Shown here: piece after piece, positions 33,869-42,445 of the stretch
How the letters are laid out: each line of letters opens with the position of its first letter
How positions within the stretch are numbered: position 1 is the first letter of the stretch
Assembly: GCF_001861355.1 (NCBI RefSeq)
Contig: NZ_MASN01000030.1
Location: 391,573-455,572, forward strand
Reading direction: 5' to 3'
DNA: 64,000 nt
From: Natrialba sp. SSL1
Lineage (GTDB): Archaea; Halobacteriota; Halobacteria; Halobacteriales; Natrialbaceae
Notes under the pieces: model-generated
Told to the model about the DNA's origin: nothing
Database searches by the model: none
What the model saw: the letters and a program-made list of their open reading frames with translations, nothing else
Program-made: the position numbers and the translations under genes

Positions 33869-34288
33869 ATGGCAGGATCCCACCCCCACCCCCTCGTTCG
33901 ACTCGAAACGCTCGCGCTGGTCGGCATCGGCGGCTTCGCCGGCGCGAATCTCCGGTTTTTCGCACTCGGGCTTGTCCCGGATGTCGTCGCCGTCTTGCTC
34001 GTCAACGTTCTCGGCTGTTTCGCGCTCGGCTTTATCGCCTACGAGGCCCAGTACTCGGGAATCGTCGAACGAAAGTCGCGGCTCGTCTTCACGACCGGCT
34101 TTCTGTCGTCACTGACGACCTACAGTACGTTCGCACTCCAGACGGCGCTCGCCACCGACCCGTTCCTGCTCGTCGCCATCGTCCTCGGCAACTACGGACT
34201 CGGCTTCGCCGGCGTGCTCGCGAGCCGCGAACTCGCCCGCCGGGTTCGCAGTCCCGAAGCCACAGCGGCCGGAGGTGAGACGGCGTGA
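33869..34288 (+). CDS. crcB: Fluoride channel/exporter CrcB/Fluc, subunit 1
   Basis: 139 residues with four transmembrane segments. Family landmarks are 'IGGFAGANLRFF' (20-31; usual GxxGAxxRY) and 'TTYSTFAL' (83-90; usual TTFSTF), which line the fluoride pore and hold the central sodium site. Fluc proteins work as dual-topology dimers or, as here, as a pair of oppositely inserted homologues. The next gene starts inside this one's stop (GTGA overlap), so the two are translationally coupled. The ATG at 33869 begins at the family N-terminus; open frame further upstream is low-complexity and does not look coding. Exports toxic fluoride from the cell. Confidence 0.93.
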   Translation: MAGSHPHPLVRLETLALVGIGGFAGANLRFFALGLVPDVVAVLLVNVLGCFALGFIAYEAQYSGIVERKSRLVFTTGFLSSLTTYSTFALQTALATDPFLLVAIVLGNYGLGFAGVLASRELARRVRSPEATAAGGETA

Positions 34289-34698
34289 GCGAATTTCCGA
34301 TACTGGCGTTAGCGCTGGCACTCACTACCGACCTCGTCGCCATCGACCCCGAACCGGCCCACATCGTCGGCACCGGCGGCGCAATCGGTGCGATACTTCG
34401 GTACGCCGTCTACCAGCAGCTCTCGAGTGACCGATTCCCCTGGCCGACGCTGCTCGTCAACGTCGTCGGGAGTTTCGTCTTCGCGCTGGCGACGTTCGCG
34501 GGCGCGAGCGAGTCGGTGATTCAGCTGGTCGGAATCGGCATCTGCGGCGCGTTCACAACGTTCTCGTCCTTTTCGGTCGAGACGGTCCAGCTCTACGAAC
34601 GCGGCGACAAACACCTCGCCGTCGCCAACGCGGTCGTCAACCTCGCTCTCTCGCTCGCGGGCATCGGCCTCGCGTGGGTGGTCGTCGCCGTCGTCTAA
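34285..34698 (+). CDS. crcB: Fluoride channel/exporter CrcB/Fluc, subunit 2
   Basis: 137 residues, four transmembrane segments. Both signatures are closer to consensus than in its partner: 'GTGGAIGAILRY' (29-40) and 'GAFTTFSSFSVET' (88-100). Starts with GTG at 34285, overlapping the upstream stop by 4 bp. The pair most likely forms an antiparallel heterodimer in the membrane, one subunit in each orientation. Converges with uspA and overlaps its end by 4 bp, so both transcripts run into each other. No obvious terminator is seen between. Confidence 0.93.
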   Translation: MSEFPILALALALTTDLVAIDPEPAHIVGTGGAIGAILRYAVYQQLSSDRFPWPTLLVNVVGSFVFALATFAGASESVIQLVGIGICGAFTTFSSFSVETVQLYERGDKHLAVANAVVNLALSLAGIGLAWVVVAVV

Positions 34699-35147
34699 TC
34701 TGAGGGCTCGTCCTCGGGAGAGCCACGAACGATGGTGACCGGCACCGCAGCCCGACGAACGACCTGTTCTGCAACGCTGCCGAGCAGATAGCGGACAGCA
34801 CCCGTCCGTCCGTGGCTCCCGATAACGATTCCGTCGACGTCGTGGTCGTCTGCGTACTCGACGATTACCCTCGGAGGCTTGCCGGCCTCGAGTGTAGTCT
34901 CGACGGTCGCGTCGTCCGGCAGTCGCTCGCGCGCCGTCTCGAGTATCGCTTCTCCCTTCTCGTGTTCCGTCTTGAACTCATCGTCCGCCGTATACCCCGG
35001 ATACGACCGTTCGCGGCTGTAATCCGCCATCGGGTCAACGACGTACAGCACCGTCAGCCGGTCCTCGGGGAAGTGCTCGTGGGCGTACTCGAGTGCCGCC
35101 GTCGCTGGCTGGGAGCCGTCGACTGGAACGAGGATGTGCTCGGGCAT
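34695..35147 (-). CDS. Universal stress protein, UspA family
   Basis: 150 residues. The fold starts 'MPEHILVPVDGSQPATAALEYA' and ends with the ATP-binding motif G-x2-G-x9-GS as 'GSHGRTGAVRYLLGSVAEQVV'. The preceding 'DGIVIG' strand is also typical, so this is an ATP-binding type Usp. Haloarchaea carry many such genes; specific roles are unknown. The stop overlaps the crcB stop region by 4 bp in a tail-to-tail arrangement. Confidence 0.92.
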   Translation of the reverse strand: MPEHILVPVDGSQPATAALEYAHEHFPEDRLTVLYVVDPMADYSRERSYPGYTADDEFKTEHEKGEAILETARERLPDDATVETTLEAGKPPRVIVEYADDHDVDGIVIGSHGRTGAVRYLLGSVAEQVVRRAAVPVTIVRGSPEDEPSD

Positions 35148-35223
35148 ACGACGACTACGACGGCAGTTTCAAAAAGTGTACGTCGGCAGGAGTGCCCCTG
35201 CAGGGGCGATGGCGTAAAGTACC

Positions 35224-35551
35224 ACGGGTCAGGTGACCCGTAGCGTTCCCAGAGGCGCGTCACGCCCAGAATCGGGCGGTAAAGCGTGCGAATCTTTAAT
35301 TCCCTTCGCGCTCCCGTTCGGTCGCGTGGAACCAGTAACACCCGAACACGCCGTTCGTGTCCGTGAAGGTCAGCCACTTTACGATGGCTCGACACCACCA
35401 GTCTCACCACGTCTTACCATGTTTCAGTGCGTGGGTTTTGAGTGGTTGTTAACGGTGGGTTCCCATCTAATTCAACGAGTTGATGCGTAATAAAACCGTA
35501 GATTATGACGAGGGGCGTACGCGATTCACCCACGGGTCAGATGACCCGTGG
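35224..35551. mobile_element. IS200/IS605-like relic with hairpin ends
   Basis: Two near-identical hairpins lie 328 bp apart: one reading ACGGGTCAGGTGACCCGT (35224-35241) and a perfect 22-nt palindrome with the same core at 35530-35551. The pattern 'ACCCGTGG...' and 'CGGGTCA...TGACCCG' is what haloarchaeal IS200/IS605 (TnpA/TnpB) elements have at subterminal positions. No transposase or TnpB frame remains between. This is probably a miniature non-autonomous element or solo end. The right end lies just after the mgtE stop. The rest of 35148-35568 shows no gene. Confidence 0.4.
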
Positions 35552-35568
35552 AACTCCCGCTGTACTCT

Positions 35569-36606
35569 TTAGATCAGTTCACTCAGCAGCACCGCCGCCA
35601 GTCCGAAGTAGATCAGCAGCGCGGTGATGTCCTTGACCGTCGTGATCAGCGGGTCCGACGCCGCCGCGGGGTCGAAGCCGAGTTTGTTCATGATCCACGG
35701 GATGACGTAGCCGACGACCGACGCGACCACACAGACCGTGACGAGGCCGACGAAGACGACCGCCGCCAGCTCGAGTGCGTACGGTTCGTTGATCTGCCAG
35801 ACGTACGCCGCACCAGCACCGATCCCGCCGATGATCAGGCCGATGAGGAGGCCGATCAGCCCCTCGCGAGCGAAGTGACGCATCGCGTTTCTATCGTCGA
35901 TGTGACCGAGCGCGAGACCGCGGACGAAAATCGTCGACGCCTGCGTGCCGACGTTCCCGCCCATGTCCATGATCACCGGGACGAAGAAGGCGAGCGCCAC
36001 GACGGCTTCGAGCGTGTCCTCGAACTGCTCGATGACGCCGCCGGCCATCAGACCGCCGGCCAACGCGACGATCAGCCACGGCAGTCGCAGTCGGAGGATC
36101 TTCGGGATCGAGGACTCGAGTATGGCCGAGCTTCGCGAGCTCTCGATGTCGGCGAACGAGAAGCCGGCGCTCTTCATGATGTCCTCGGTGGCTTCCTCCT
36201 CGACGACCTCGAGCATGTCGTCGGTACGGAGGACGCCGATCAGCACGTCGTCGGTGTCGATGACCGGCAGTGCGGGGAAGTCCCGATCAGCCATCTCGTC
36301 GGCCGCGTACTCGGGATCCGCATCGGCGTCGATCGTCACGAGGTCGGTATGCATGTGTTCTTCGACCACGTCGTCTTCCGGGGCGTTGAGCAGTTCCCGG
36401 AGGGACATGACGCCGACTAATCGGCCGGAGTTGTCGGTGACGTAGAGATAATAGACGGTCGTTTCGTCGTCGATCGGTTCGAAGTGACGGAACTCTTCGA
36501 TTGCGGGGCCGACGAACGTTTCCTGGGTGACGGCGACGTACTCCTCGTCGGTTACGTCGTAGACGCGATCCGCGTGGAACTCGGTGGGTTGCTCAGCAGC
36601 CCCCAT
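35569..36606 (-). CDS. mgtE: MgtE-type magnesium channel/transporter with CBS pair
   Basis: 345 residues. CBS-domain pair at about 20-140 ('MSLRELLNAPEDDVVEEHMHTD...', 'PALPVIDTDDVLIGVLRTDDMLEVV') followed by a membrane domain of five segments. The MgtE pore signature is 'PVIMDMGGNVGTQ' (210-222). The N-terminal superhelical domain of the bacterial protein is missing, so this is a short form. Mg2+ passage is gated by Mg/ATP binding to the CBS pair in the family. Start at 36606 is chosen because it begins just before the first CBS domain; upstream in-frame residues do not look coding. Two MgtE/SLC41-like half-proteins follow on the other strand, 367 bp away. Confidence 0.9.
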   Translation of the reverse strand: MGAAEQPTEFHADRVYDVTDEEYVAVTQETFVGPAIEEFRHFEPIDDETTVYYLYVTDNSGRLVGVMSLRELLNAPEDDVVEEHMHTDLVTIDADADPEYAADEMADRDFPALPVIDTDDVLIGVLRTDDMLEVVEEEATEDIMKSAGFSFADIESSRSSAILESSIPKILRLRLPWLIVALAGGLMAGGVIEQFEDTLEAVVALAFFVPVIMDMGGNVGTQASTIFVRGLALGHIDDRNAMRHFAREGLIGLLIGLIIGGIGAGAAYVWQINEPYALELAAVVFVGLVTVCVVASVVGYVIPWIMNKLGFDPAAASDPLITTVKDITALLIYFGLAAVLLSELI

Positions 36607-36973
36607 ATACCTCACCTCGAACGTGGGACCGAATGACACCTGCAAACTCGCCTTCGAGCAGGTCGAGCACGAGTTCCTCGAGTGTCCGCCGGCGTTCGAT
36701 ACCGTCGGCGACGGCAGCATCGGCGATCGCAGTTTCAGTTCCGTATCGACTGCTGTGATTGGTATCCAGCATACGGTGCAGAATTATTAGACCTCTCAAA
36801 AACAGTTTCCCTTCTAGATACACCATGTATTTTAGCCACACACCAGTGGCGGAGACACTGAGAACAAATCCGAGTGGGATCGAGCGAACCCAACCACGTG
36901 TCTCGTCTTCCAGCACCAGTGTTGGTGCTTTCAGTCCCGATACGTTTAACAGACGACTGAGTGATGAACTGAT
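36607..36973. promoter_or_regulatory. Divergent intergenic region of the magnesium gene cluster
   Basis: No gene seen. A TATA-like 'cgtttaac' (36942-36949) sits about 25-30 nt before the ATG at 36974. The other strand's mgtE promoter must lie near 36630-36640, but I cannot single out a box. The interval separates mgtE from the split SLC41-like pair. Confidence 0.35.
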
Positions 36974-37543
36974 ATGAGCGTTCGCGGCGATGTCTGGTCG
37001 ATCTATCGTGAGGCGATGCCGATTCTCCTCATCGCGCTCGGGGGCGGCCTGTTCGCCGGCCTCGTTCTCGAGGGGATGCTCGAGAGCGTCGAGCGCTTTC
37101 CCGGCTTGCTCGTGATGGTTCCCGTCTTCCTCGCAACCAGGGGGAACGTCTACGGCGCACTCGGCGGGCGCATCTCGAGTGGGCTCCACCAGGGACTGAT
37201 CGAACCGCGATTCGAGTGGGACGAGCGACTCGTCAACGCCGTCATCGCCTCGTTCATCAACGGCATCGGCATTTCGGTCGTCATCGGCGTCGTTAGCTGG
37301 CTGGCACTGCAGGTGCTCGGCTGGGAGTCTGCCGCGCTGTACGAACTCGTCGGGATCATGCTCGTCGCCGGCGTACTGACCTCGGTCGTGCTCATCTTCG
37401 GCCTGCTCGCGCTGATCTTCGCGGGCTACAAGTACGGCTACGATCCGGACAACCTCGTCGGACCGATCGTGACCACCCTCGGTGACATCTTCGGGATGCT
37501 CTTCTTGCTGTTCGCGATCGGCGTCGTCGAGGTGATCGTCTGA
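36974..37543 (+). CDS. MgtE/SLC41-like divalent cation transporter, half 1
   Basis: 189 residues, essentially one MgtE integral domain of five transmembrane segments. The pore region reads 'LLVMVPVFLATRGNVYGALGGR', where the canonical GGNxGxQ is ATRGNVYG: Gly-Asn is kept but the flanking residues differ. The C-terminal end 'PDNLVGPIVTTLGDIFGMLFLL' carries the conserved Asp of the metal site (TTLGD). Starts ATG 36974, and its TGA stop overlaps the next ATG (TGATG). Pairs with half 2 to make a two-domain SLC41-like transporter from two chains. Mg2+ is the likely substrate by neighbourhood. Confidence 0.85.
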   Translation: MSVRGDVWSIYREAMPILLIALGGGLFAGLVLEGMLESVERFPGLLVMVPVFLATRGNVYGALGGRISSGLHQGLIEPRFEWDERLVNAVIASFINGIGISVVIGVVSWLALQVLGWESAALYELVGIMLVAGVLTSVVLIFGLLALIFAGYKYGYDPDNLVGPIVTTLGDIFGMLFLLFAIGVVEVIV

Positions 37544-38127
37544 TGGTCGTCCCGCAGGGACAGGGCTCGCTCGGCTCGTGGGATGCACACAGCATCGTCA
37601 GGAACATGTTCCCGCTGTTGATCGTCCTCTCGGTTATCGTCCTCGCAGCGGGGATCACACTCGAGGACGCAGAAGAGATGCTCACCGAGTACGGGCTGCT
37701 CGCGGTGATGGTGCCGACGATGGTCGACATGGGCGGGAACCTCGGTGCGATTCTGAGTTCGCGGCTTACCTCCCGGCTCCACCTGGGGATGACGGATTTC
37801 GATCCCCGAGACCGGGAGCTCTGGGCGAACATTCTTGCGATTCTCGCGCTCGCGGTGACTGTTTTTACCGCGCTTGCCGTAGGTGCCTGGCTGCTCGGAC
37901 AGATAATCGGCGGCGCGTTGCCGCTGTGGATGTTGCTCGTGATTTCGCTGACGAGCGGGCTGTCCGTCGCGGTTATCGCGATCGTCTTCAGTTTCGCGGC
38001 GACGTACGCCTCCTACAAACTGGGGATCGACCCCGACGACACGACGATTCCGATCGTCACGAACGTCGTCGACGTCTTCGGGATGATCATCTTCATCGGC
38101 GTTTCGGCGCTGGTTATCGGCTTTTAA
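37543..38127 (+). CDS. MgtE/SLC41-like divalent cation transporter, half 2
   Basis: 194 residues, the second MgtE integral domain. Here the pore motif 'VPTMVDMGGNLGAILSSRL' keeps the canonical MGGN, so this half looks the more typical. The conserved Asp appears in 'IPIVTNVVDVFGMIIFIG'. It starts at the A of the upstream TGA (TGATG overlap), so translation is coupled and a 1:1 complex is likely. The order of halves agrees with the tandem domains in the single-chain SLC41/MgtE proteins of other organisms. Followed 26 bp later, on the opposite strand, by the end of the PhoU/TrkA-C gene. Confidence 0.85.
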   Translation: MVVPQGQGSLGSWDAHSIVRNMFPLLIVLSVIVLAAGITLEDAEEMLTEYGLLAVMVPTMVDMGGNLGAILSSRLTSRLHLGMTDFDPRDRELWANILAILALAVTVFTALAVGAWLLGQIIGGALPLWMLLVISLTSGLSVAVIAIVFSFAATYASYKLGIDPDDTTIPIVTNVVDVFGMIIFIGVSALVIGF

Positions 38128-38152
38128 TCCGGAATAACGTTTTGGCGCGTTG

Positions 38153-39373
38153 CTACGGCGTCCGTTCCTGTTCCTGCGAGAGGTCGTCGAATGCCTCCGC
38201 CGCCGTCCGCGTTCCCTTCGAGATCAACACGTCGCCCGCCTCGAGTTCGGTGTCGGTGTCGCCGACGAGCAACCAGCCCTCCTCGGGGCGACGAATCGCG
38301 ATAATCGACATCGTCGACTCTGTATCCGGCACACCGCCGATGACGGTCGCCCCATCGAGTCTGCTCTCCGGTTCGACCACGACCCGCGTAATGATCTCGT
38401 CGCTCTCCTCGACTGCCATCTGGACGACCGGATGTACCTCCAGATCTCTGAGCACACCCTCGCTGATGTCGACTGCCGCGTCGCTGATAACCTCCGTGCT
38501 GCTCCCGAGCTGGATCAACCCGCGCAGCACGACCGGATCCTCGGCGTCCGCGGCGGCCCGAAGAGTCCACGCCTCGAAGCGCGATTCCATCGCGTCGACT
38601 TCGACCTCGAGATTCCGAACCTCCTCTGCGATCCCCTCGCTGTCGAACAGCACGCTGCTGTAGGCCAGGTCGACCGCGAGCTCCGAGAGGTTCTTCATGT
38701 GGACGATCGTGTCGACCGCTCGCTCCAGATCCTCGATATCCGGCGCGTCGATCGCCGGTGACTCGTAGGGCTCGCCAGTTAGCGTCTCGTAGACCCCATC
38801 GACTGCCGGTTCGGGACCGCGCAACAGCGCGACGTCATCGCGCTCGATCTGCGTCTCCGGTCCGGGGTTCAACAGCCACTCGTCACCGCGCCGGAGCGCG
38901 ATTACCCGGACGCCGGTCACGGACTCAAGGTCGATATCGACCAGCGTGCGCCCGGCGTACTCGGAATCGGATGCAACGACACCGCGGACGAGCGTCTCGG
39001 TCGCCTCGGGCAGCGCCGCGCGCATCGCCTCCGGAAGACCGACCTCTTCCAAGACGATCTTCGCAATGTCGCCAGCCGCATCGCTGATATCGCCCGCCGC
39101 GGCGACGATGCCGAGCACCGGCGCGAGCTGCTCCGCATCGTCCGGATTCCGGACGGCGAGCATGAGGCTCATGCGCGCCTGTAACTCGAGTACGTCCATG
39201 CGCTCTTCGAGCCGGAGCACTTCCCGCGCGAGGTCCTCGTTGCGGTGGAGCACCGCCGAGTACGAGAGGTCGATCAGCAGCTCCGCTGTGTCCTTCATCT
39301 CGACGAGGACGTCCTTGACGCTCCGTGGCTCGTACTCGATCGGTACCGCCGCTTCCCCCTCGAACGGGTCCAT
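38153..39373 (-). CDS. PhoU/TrkA-C domain protein, duplicated architecture
   Basis: 406 residues with the order PhoU-like helical domain, TrkA-C, PhoU-like, TrkA-C. The helical units begin 'KDVLVEMKDTAELLIDLSYSAVL' (about 16-38) and 'VDTIVHMKNLSELAVDLAYSSVL' (about 220-242), clearly repeats of each other. The TrkA-C-like units carry 'GVRVIALRRGDEWLLNPGPETQIERDDVALL' and 'MSIIAIRRPEEGWLLVGDTDTELEAGDVLI'. TrkA-C domains bind ligands such as nucleotides and control K+ channels; PhoU-like domains are metal-bound helical bundles. No membrane segment, so it should regulate a transporter. The adjacent MgtE-like pair is the natural candidate. Annotated elsewhere as potassium channel family protein. 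Confidence 0.85.
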   Translation of the reverse strand: MDPFEGEAAVPIEYEPRSVKDVLVEMKDTAELLIDLSYSAVLHRNEDLAREVLRLEERMDVLELQARMSLMLAVRNPDDAEQLAPVLGIVAAAGDISDAAGDIAKIVLEEVGLPEAMRAALPEATETLVRGVVASDSEYAGRTLVDIDLESVTGVRVIALRRGDEWLLNPGPETQIERDDVALLRGPEPAVDGVYETLTGEPYESPAIDAPDIEDLERAVDTIVHMKNLSELAVDLAYSSVLFDSEGIAEEVRNLEVEVDAMESRFEAWTLRAAADAEDPVVLRGLIQLGSSTEVISDAAVDISEGVLRDLEVHPVVQMAVEESDEIITRVVVEPESRLDGATVIGGVPDTESTMSIIAIRRPEEGWLLVGDTDTELEAGDVLISKGTRTAAEAFDDLSQEQERTP

Positions 39374-39552
39374 ACGTCGACAAACCCGCCGCGTCGAAAA
39401 AAACGTTTCCCGCGTGGGCCGAGTTCGTTCCGAACGGCGGACAGTAGACGACGGACAGCAACCGACGGGCGGTAGACAACGACCACGGCGACAGACACAG
39501 CCAACGACGCCTTCCGATACGGTTTTGGACGGCCACAAAGAACCCACGGGCA

Positions 39553-40932
39553 ATGATCGATCAAACGACGCTTCGCGAACAGCCCGACGCCGTTCGCGAG
39601 GCACTCGAGAACCGGGGCGCGGACATCGACCTCGACGACCTTCTCGAGACGGACGAGCGCTGGCGCGAACTGAAAGCCCGCGGCGACGAACTCCGCCACG
39701 AGCGAAACGAGATTACCGACAGGATCGGCGAACTCGTCGCCGAGGGCAAAGACGAAGAGCGCGAGGAAGCCATCGCGGAATCGAAGGAGCTCAAAGCCGA
39801 AATCGAGGACGTCGAAACCGAGGCCGCCGACCTCCGCGATGAGCTCGACGAGCGACTGCTCGAAATCCCACAGCTTCCCGACGAGAGCGTCCCGGTCGGC
39901 GAGGACGAGGACGACAACGTCGAGGACCGGCGCTGGGGCTTCGACGACAGGCGTGACCTTCCCGACGAGGTCGTCCCTCACTACGACCTCGGCGAGGATC
40001 TCGACATCATCGACGAGGCTCGCGGCGCGAAGACCACGGGTTCGGGCTTTTACTTCCTCAAGGGCGACGGCGCACGCTTAGAGCACGCGCTGATCCAGTT
40101 CATGCTCGATGTCCACCGCGAGCAGGACTACGTGGACCTCTTCCCGCCGGTGCCGGTCACCAGCGAATCGATGCGCGGTACCGGTCAGCTACCGAAGTTC
40201 GCCGACGACGCCTACCGACTCGGCGGCAGCAACGAAGAAGACTACGAGGACGAGGACCTCTGGCTCTGTCCCACGGCCGAGGTGCCGGTCACCAACATGT
40301 ACGCCGACGACATCCTCCTCAAAGACGACCTCCCGCTCAAACACCAGGCGTACACCCCGAACTTCCGGCGCGAAGCCGGCGAACACGGCACCGAAACCCG
40401 CGGCATCGTCCGCGTCCACCAGTTCAACAAGGTCGAACTCGTCAACTTCGTCGAACCCGAGAACAGCTACGACCGCCTCGAGGGACTACTCTCGGAAGCC
40501 GAGGAGGTACTCCAGCAACTCGGCCTTCCCTACCGCATCCTCGAACTCTGTACCGGCGACCTCACCTTCGCCTCGGCCAAAACCTACGACATCGAGATCT
40601 GGGCCCCCGCAGACGACATGGACGACGGTCCCGAGGAGGGCGGCCGCTGGCTCGAAGTCTCCTCGGCCTCGAACTTCGAAGACTTCCAGGCCCGCCGCGC
40701 CGGCCTGCGCTACCGCCCAGAGCGCCACGAATCGGCCGACTACCTGCACACGCTGAACGCTTCCGGACTCGCGCTGCCGCGCGTGATGGTGGCGGTACTC
40801 GAGTACTACCAGAACGAGGACGGCACTGTCACGGTGCCCGAGGCGCTGCGGCCGTACATGGGTGGCCAGGAAGTTATCGAGGGCCACGAGAAGGTCGGCG
40901 AGAGTGCGCTTGGGTCGGGCGAACGGGAGTAA
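39553..40932 (+). CDS. serS: Seryl-tRNA synthetase
   Basis: 459 residues, bacterial/haloarchaeal type (not the rare methanogen type). An N-terminal coiled-coil tRNA-binding arm (about 25-110, long runs of Glu, Arg and Leu) precedes the class II catalytic core: motif 1 'MRGTGQLPKF' region, motif 2 'FRREAG' with 'THGTETRGIVRVHQF'-type loop, and motif 3 'ALPRVMVAVLEYYQN' with the catalytic Arg. ATP-dependent charging of tRNA-Ser and tRNA-Sec. Full length. ATG at 39553 is the standard start. Divergent from the PhoU/TrkA-C gene. Confidence 0.97.
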   Translation: MIDQTTLREQPDAVREALENRGADIDLDDLLETDERWRELKARGDELRHERNEITDRIGELVAEGKDEEREEAIAESKELKAEIEDVETEAADLRDELDERLLEIPQLPDESVPVGEDEDDNVEDRRWGFDDRRDLPDEVVPHYDLGEDLDIIDEARGAKTTGSGFYFLKGDGARLEHALIQFMLDVHREQDYVDLFPPVPVTSESMRGTGQLPKFADDAYRLGGSNEEDYEDEDLWLCPTAEVPVTNMYADDILLKDDLPLKHQAYTPNFRREAGEHGTETRGIVRVHQFNKVELVNFVEPENSYDRLEGLLSEAEEVLQQLGLPYRILELCTGDLTFASAKTYDIEIWAPADDMDDGPEEGGRWLEVSSASNFEDFQARRAGLRYRPERHESADYLHTLNASGLALPRVMVAVLEYYQNEDGTVTVPEALRPYMGGQEVIEGHEKVGESALGSGERE

Positions 40933-41070
40933 CCGAAAGTCGACCATACGGAAAGACAACCACGTTATCGCGGGAACGACGGTTGACGAACGGTTTCTGA
41001 CGGAATAGCGATCGACGGACGATTTGTGACGGATACATCGATCAACGCACGCGAAAAAAAGAGAGTCGAT

Positions 41071-42321
41071 TTACCGCCGGTAGCGCTCGAGAGTAGCCGG
41101 GAGGCGCTTACTTACCGTCCCGCCGAGTCGATCTCGAATCGATCCGAGCAGTCCGTTGGGGACGAACAGCACGAACAGCACGAAGATAATCCCCAGATAC
41201 AGCGGGGCGCGGCCGTCGAGGAACGTTCCGATGAAGTCGTTGATCGTCAGTCCCGCGACCTCGGCGGTGAGGACGCTCTCCGGCAGGAGCTGCTCAAGGT
41301 ACGTGGAGAGTCCGTCGCTCTCCGTCGAGAGGATGTCTTCGAACCACTCGTGGAACAGTGCGCCGAACAGTGGTCCGGCGAGCGTTCCGATACCGCCGAT
41401 GATCGCCATGATCAGCGCGTCCGCCGTGACGAGGAAGTAGAAGGAATTGTCCGGCGAGGCACCGCCCGCGTACGCGGCGAACAGTGCACCGGCGATAGCG
41501 GCGAAGAACGCACTCGTCGCGAACGCACCCATCTTGTACCAGAAGACATTGTAGCCGACCGCTCTGGCGCGTTCTTCGTTCTCGCGGATCGCGATCATGA
41601 CTTTGCCGAAGGGAGAGTGGATGATCCGCTGCATCACGAAGTACGACAGAAGGACGACGATGCCGAGCGCGTAGTACGACGTCATCGTCGCCGAAACGTC
41701 GATTCCCACTCCGAGGACGTTCTCGAAGCTGTCCCCGGAGAGTCGGCCGACGGCGAAGTTGAGTGAGTCGACGAACGGAACGCCGATCGACATGTCGGCG
41801 CCGGACGGAATCGTCGCCCCCTCGGTCGGGTTCGAACTGACGTACCCCCAGTGGCGGATGAACTCGTACATCACCTGCGCGAAGCCGAGCGTAAGCATCG
41901 CGAAGTAGACGCCTGTGAGCCGGAACGAAACGGCACCGATGGCGAGCGCAACGACGAACGCCAGGGTCGCACCGAGGAGCATCGTAATCATGAACGGCGT
42001 CCCTTCCGGGACGCCCGGGACCTGTCCGTTCGCAGCGAGCACCACGAAGTACGCTCCCGTTCCGTAGAACGCGGCGTGGCCGAACGAGAGGTAGCCGGTG
42101 TAGCCGCTGATAAAGTCGAAGCTGATCGCGAACAGTCCCATGTAGAGAACGATGATCATGAAGGTGAGCCCCGGAAGGAACGCGCTGGCTTCCGACGCGA
42201 GCGGCGTTCGGTTGAGGACGCCAAGCAGTATCGGATACAGCGCGAATCCGAGCACGACCAGCACGTGCGGGAACTGGTCGCGGCCGTACGACCTGATCCA
42301 GTGTTCGTCACTGGAACTCAC
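41071..42321 (-). CDS. livM: Branched-chain amino acid ABC transporter permease LivM
   Basis: 416 residues with about 9-10 transmembrane segments. The LivM signature stretch 'SGYTGYLSFGHAAFYGTGAYFV' is present, and the conserved cytoplasmic loop is 'GKVMIAIRENEERARAVGYNVFWYKMGAF' (with EAA-type character). It is the last gene of the livK-G-F-H-M operon. The start is uncertain: the GTG at 42321 gives a credible N-terminus 'MSSSDEHWIRSYG'. The frame stays open and acidic upstream for about 40 residues into the livH stop region, but has no ATG, GTG or TTG there. Confidence 0.92.
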   Translation of the reverse strand: MSSSDEHWIRSYGRDQFPHVLVVLGFALYPILLGVLNRTPLASEASAFLPGLTFMIIVLYMGLFAISFDFISGYTGYLSFGHAAFYGTGAYFVVLAANGQVPGVPEGTPFMITMLLGATLAFVVALAIGAVSFRLTGVYFAMLTLGFAQVMYEFIRHWGYVSSNPTEGATIPSGADMSIGVPFVDSLNFAVGRLSGDSFENVLGVGIDVSATMTSYYALGIVVLLSYFVMQRIIHSPFGKVMIAIRENEERARAVGYNVFWYKMGAFATSAFFAAIAGALFAAYAGGASPDNSFYFLVTADALIMAIIGGIGTLAGPLFGALFHEWFEDILSTESDGLSTYLEQLLPESVLTAEVAGLTINDFIGTFLDGRAPLYLGIIFVLFVLFVPNGLLGSIRDRLGGTVSKRLPATLERYRR

Positions 42322-42445
42322 GGCCGTTGTCGAGCGCTGCTCGGCGGCCTGGTCCGATGTGGTCTCGACGCCGCCGTCCGCGGTTCGCTCGCGGTCGCAG
42401 TTGCGGTCGTGATCGGGGTCGGAGTCTCGACCGGAGTCAGTCGGG

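Noticed and set aside
35054..35490. Frames in the IS200/IS605-like region as a transposase or TnpB remnant
   Set aside because: None of the translations shows TnpA HUH/Tyr or TnpB RuvC/zinc motifs, so only the hairpin ends are reported.
36593..37588. Long minus-strand frame opposite the MgtE-like half 1
   Set aside because: Highly Asp/Glu/Arg-rich antisense of a membrane protein gene, a typical shadow.
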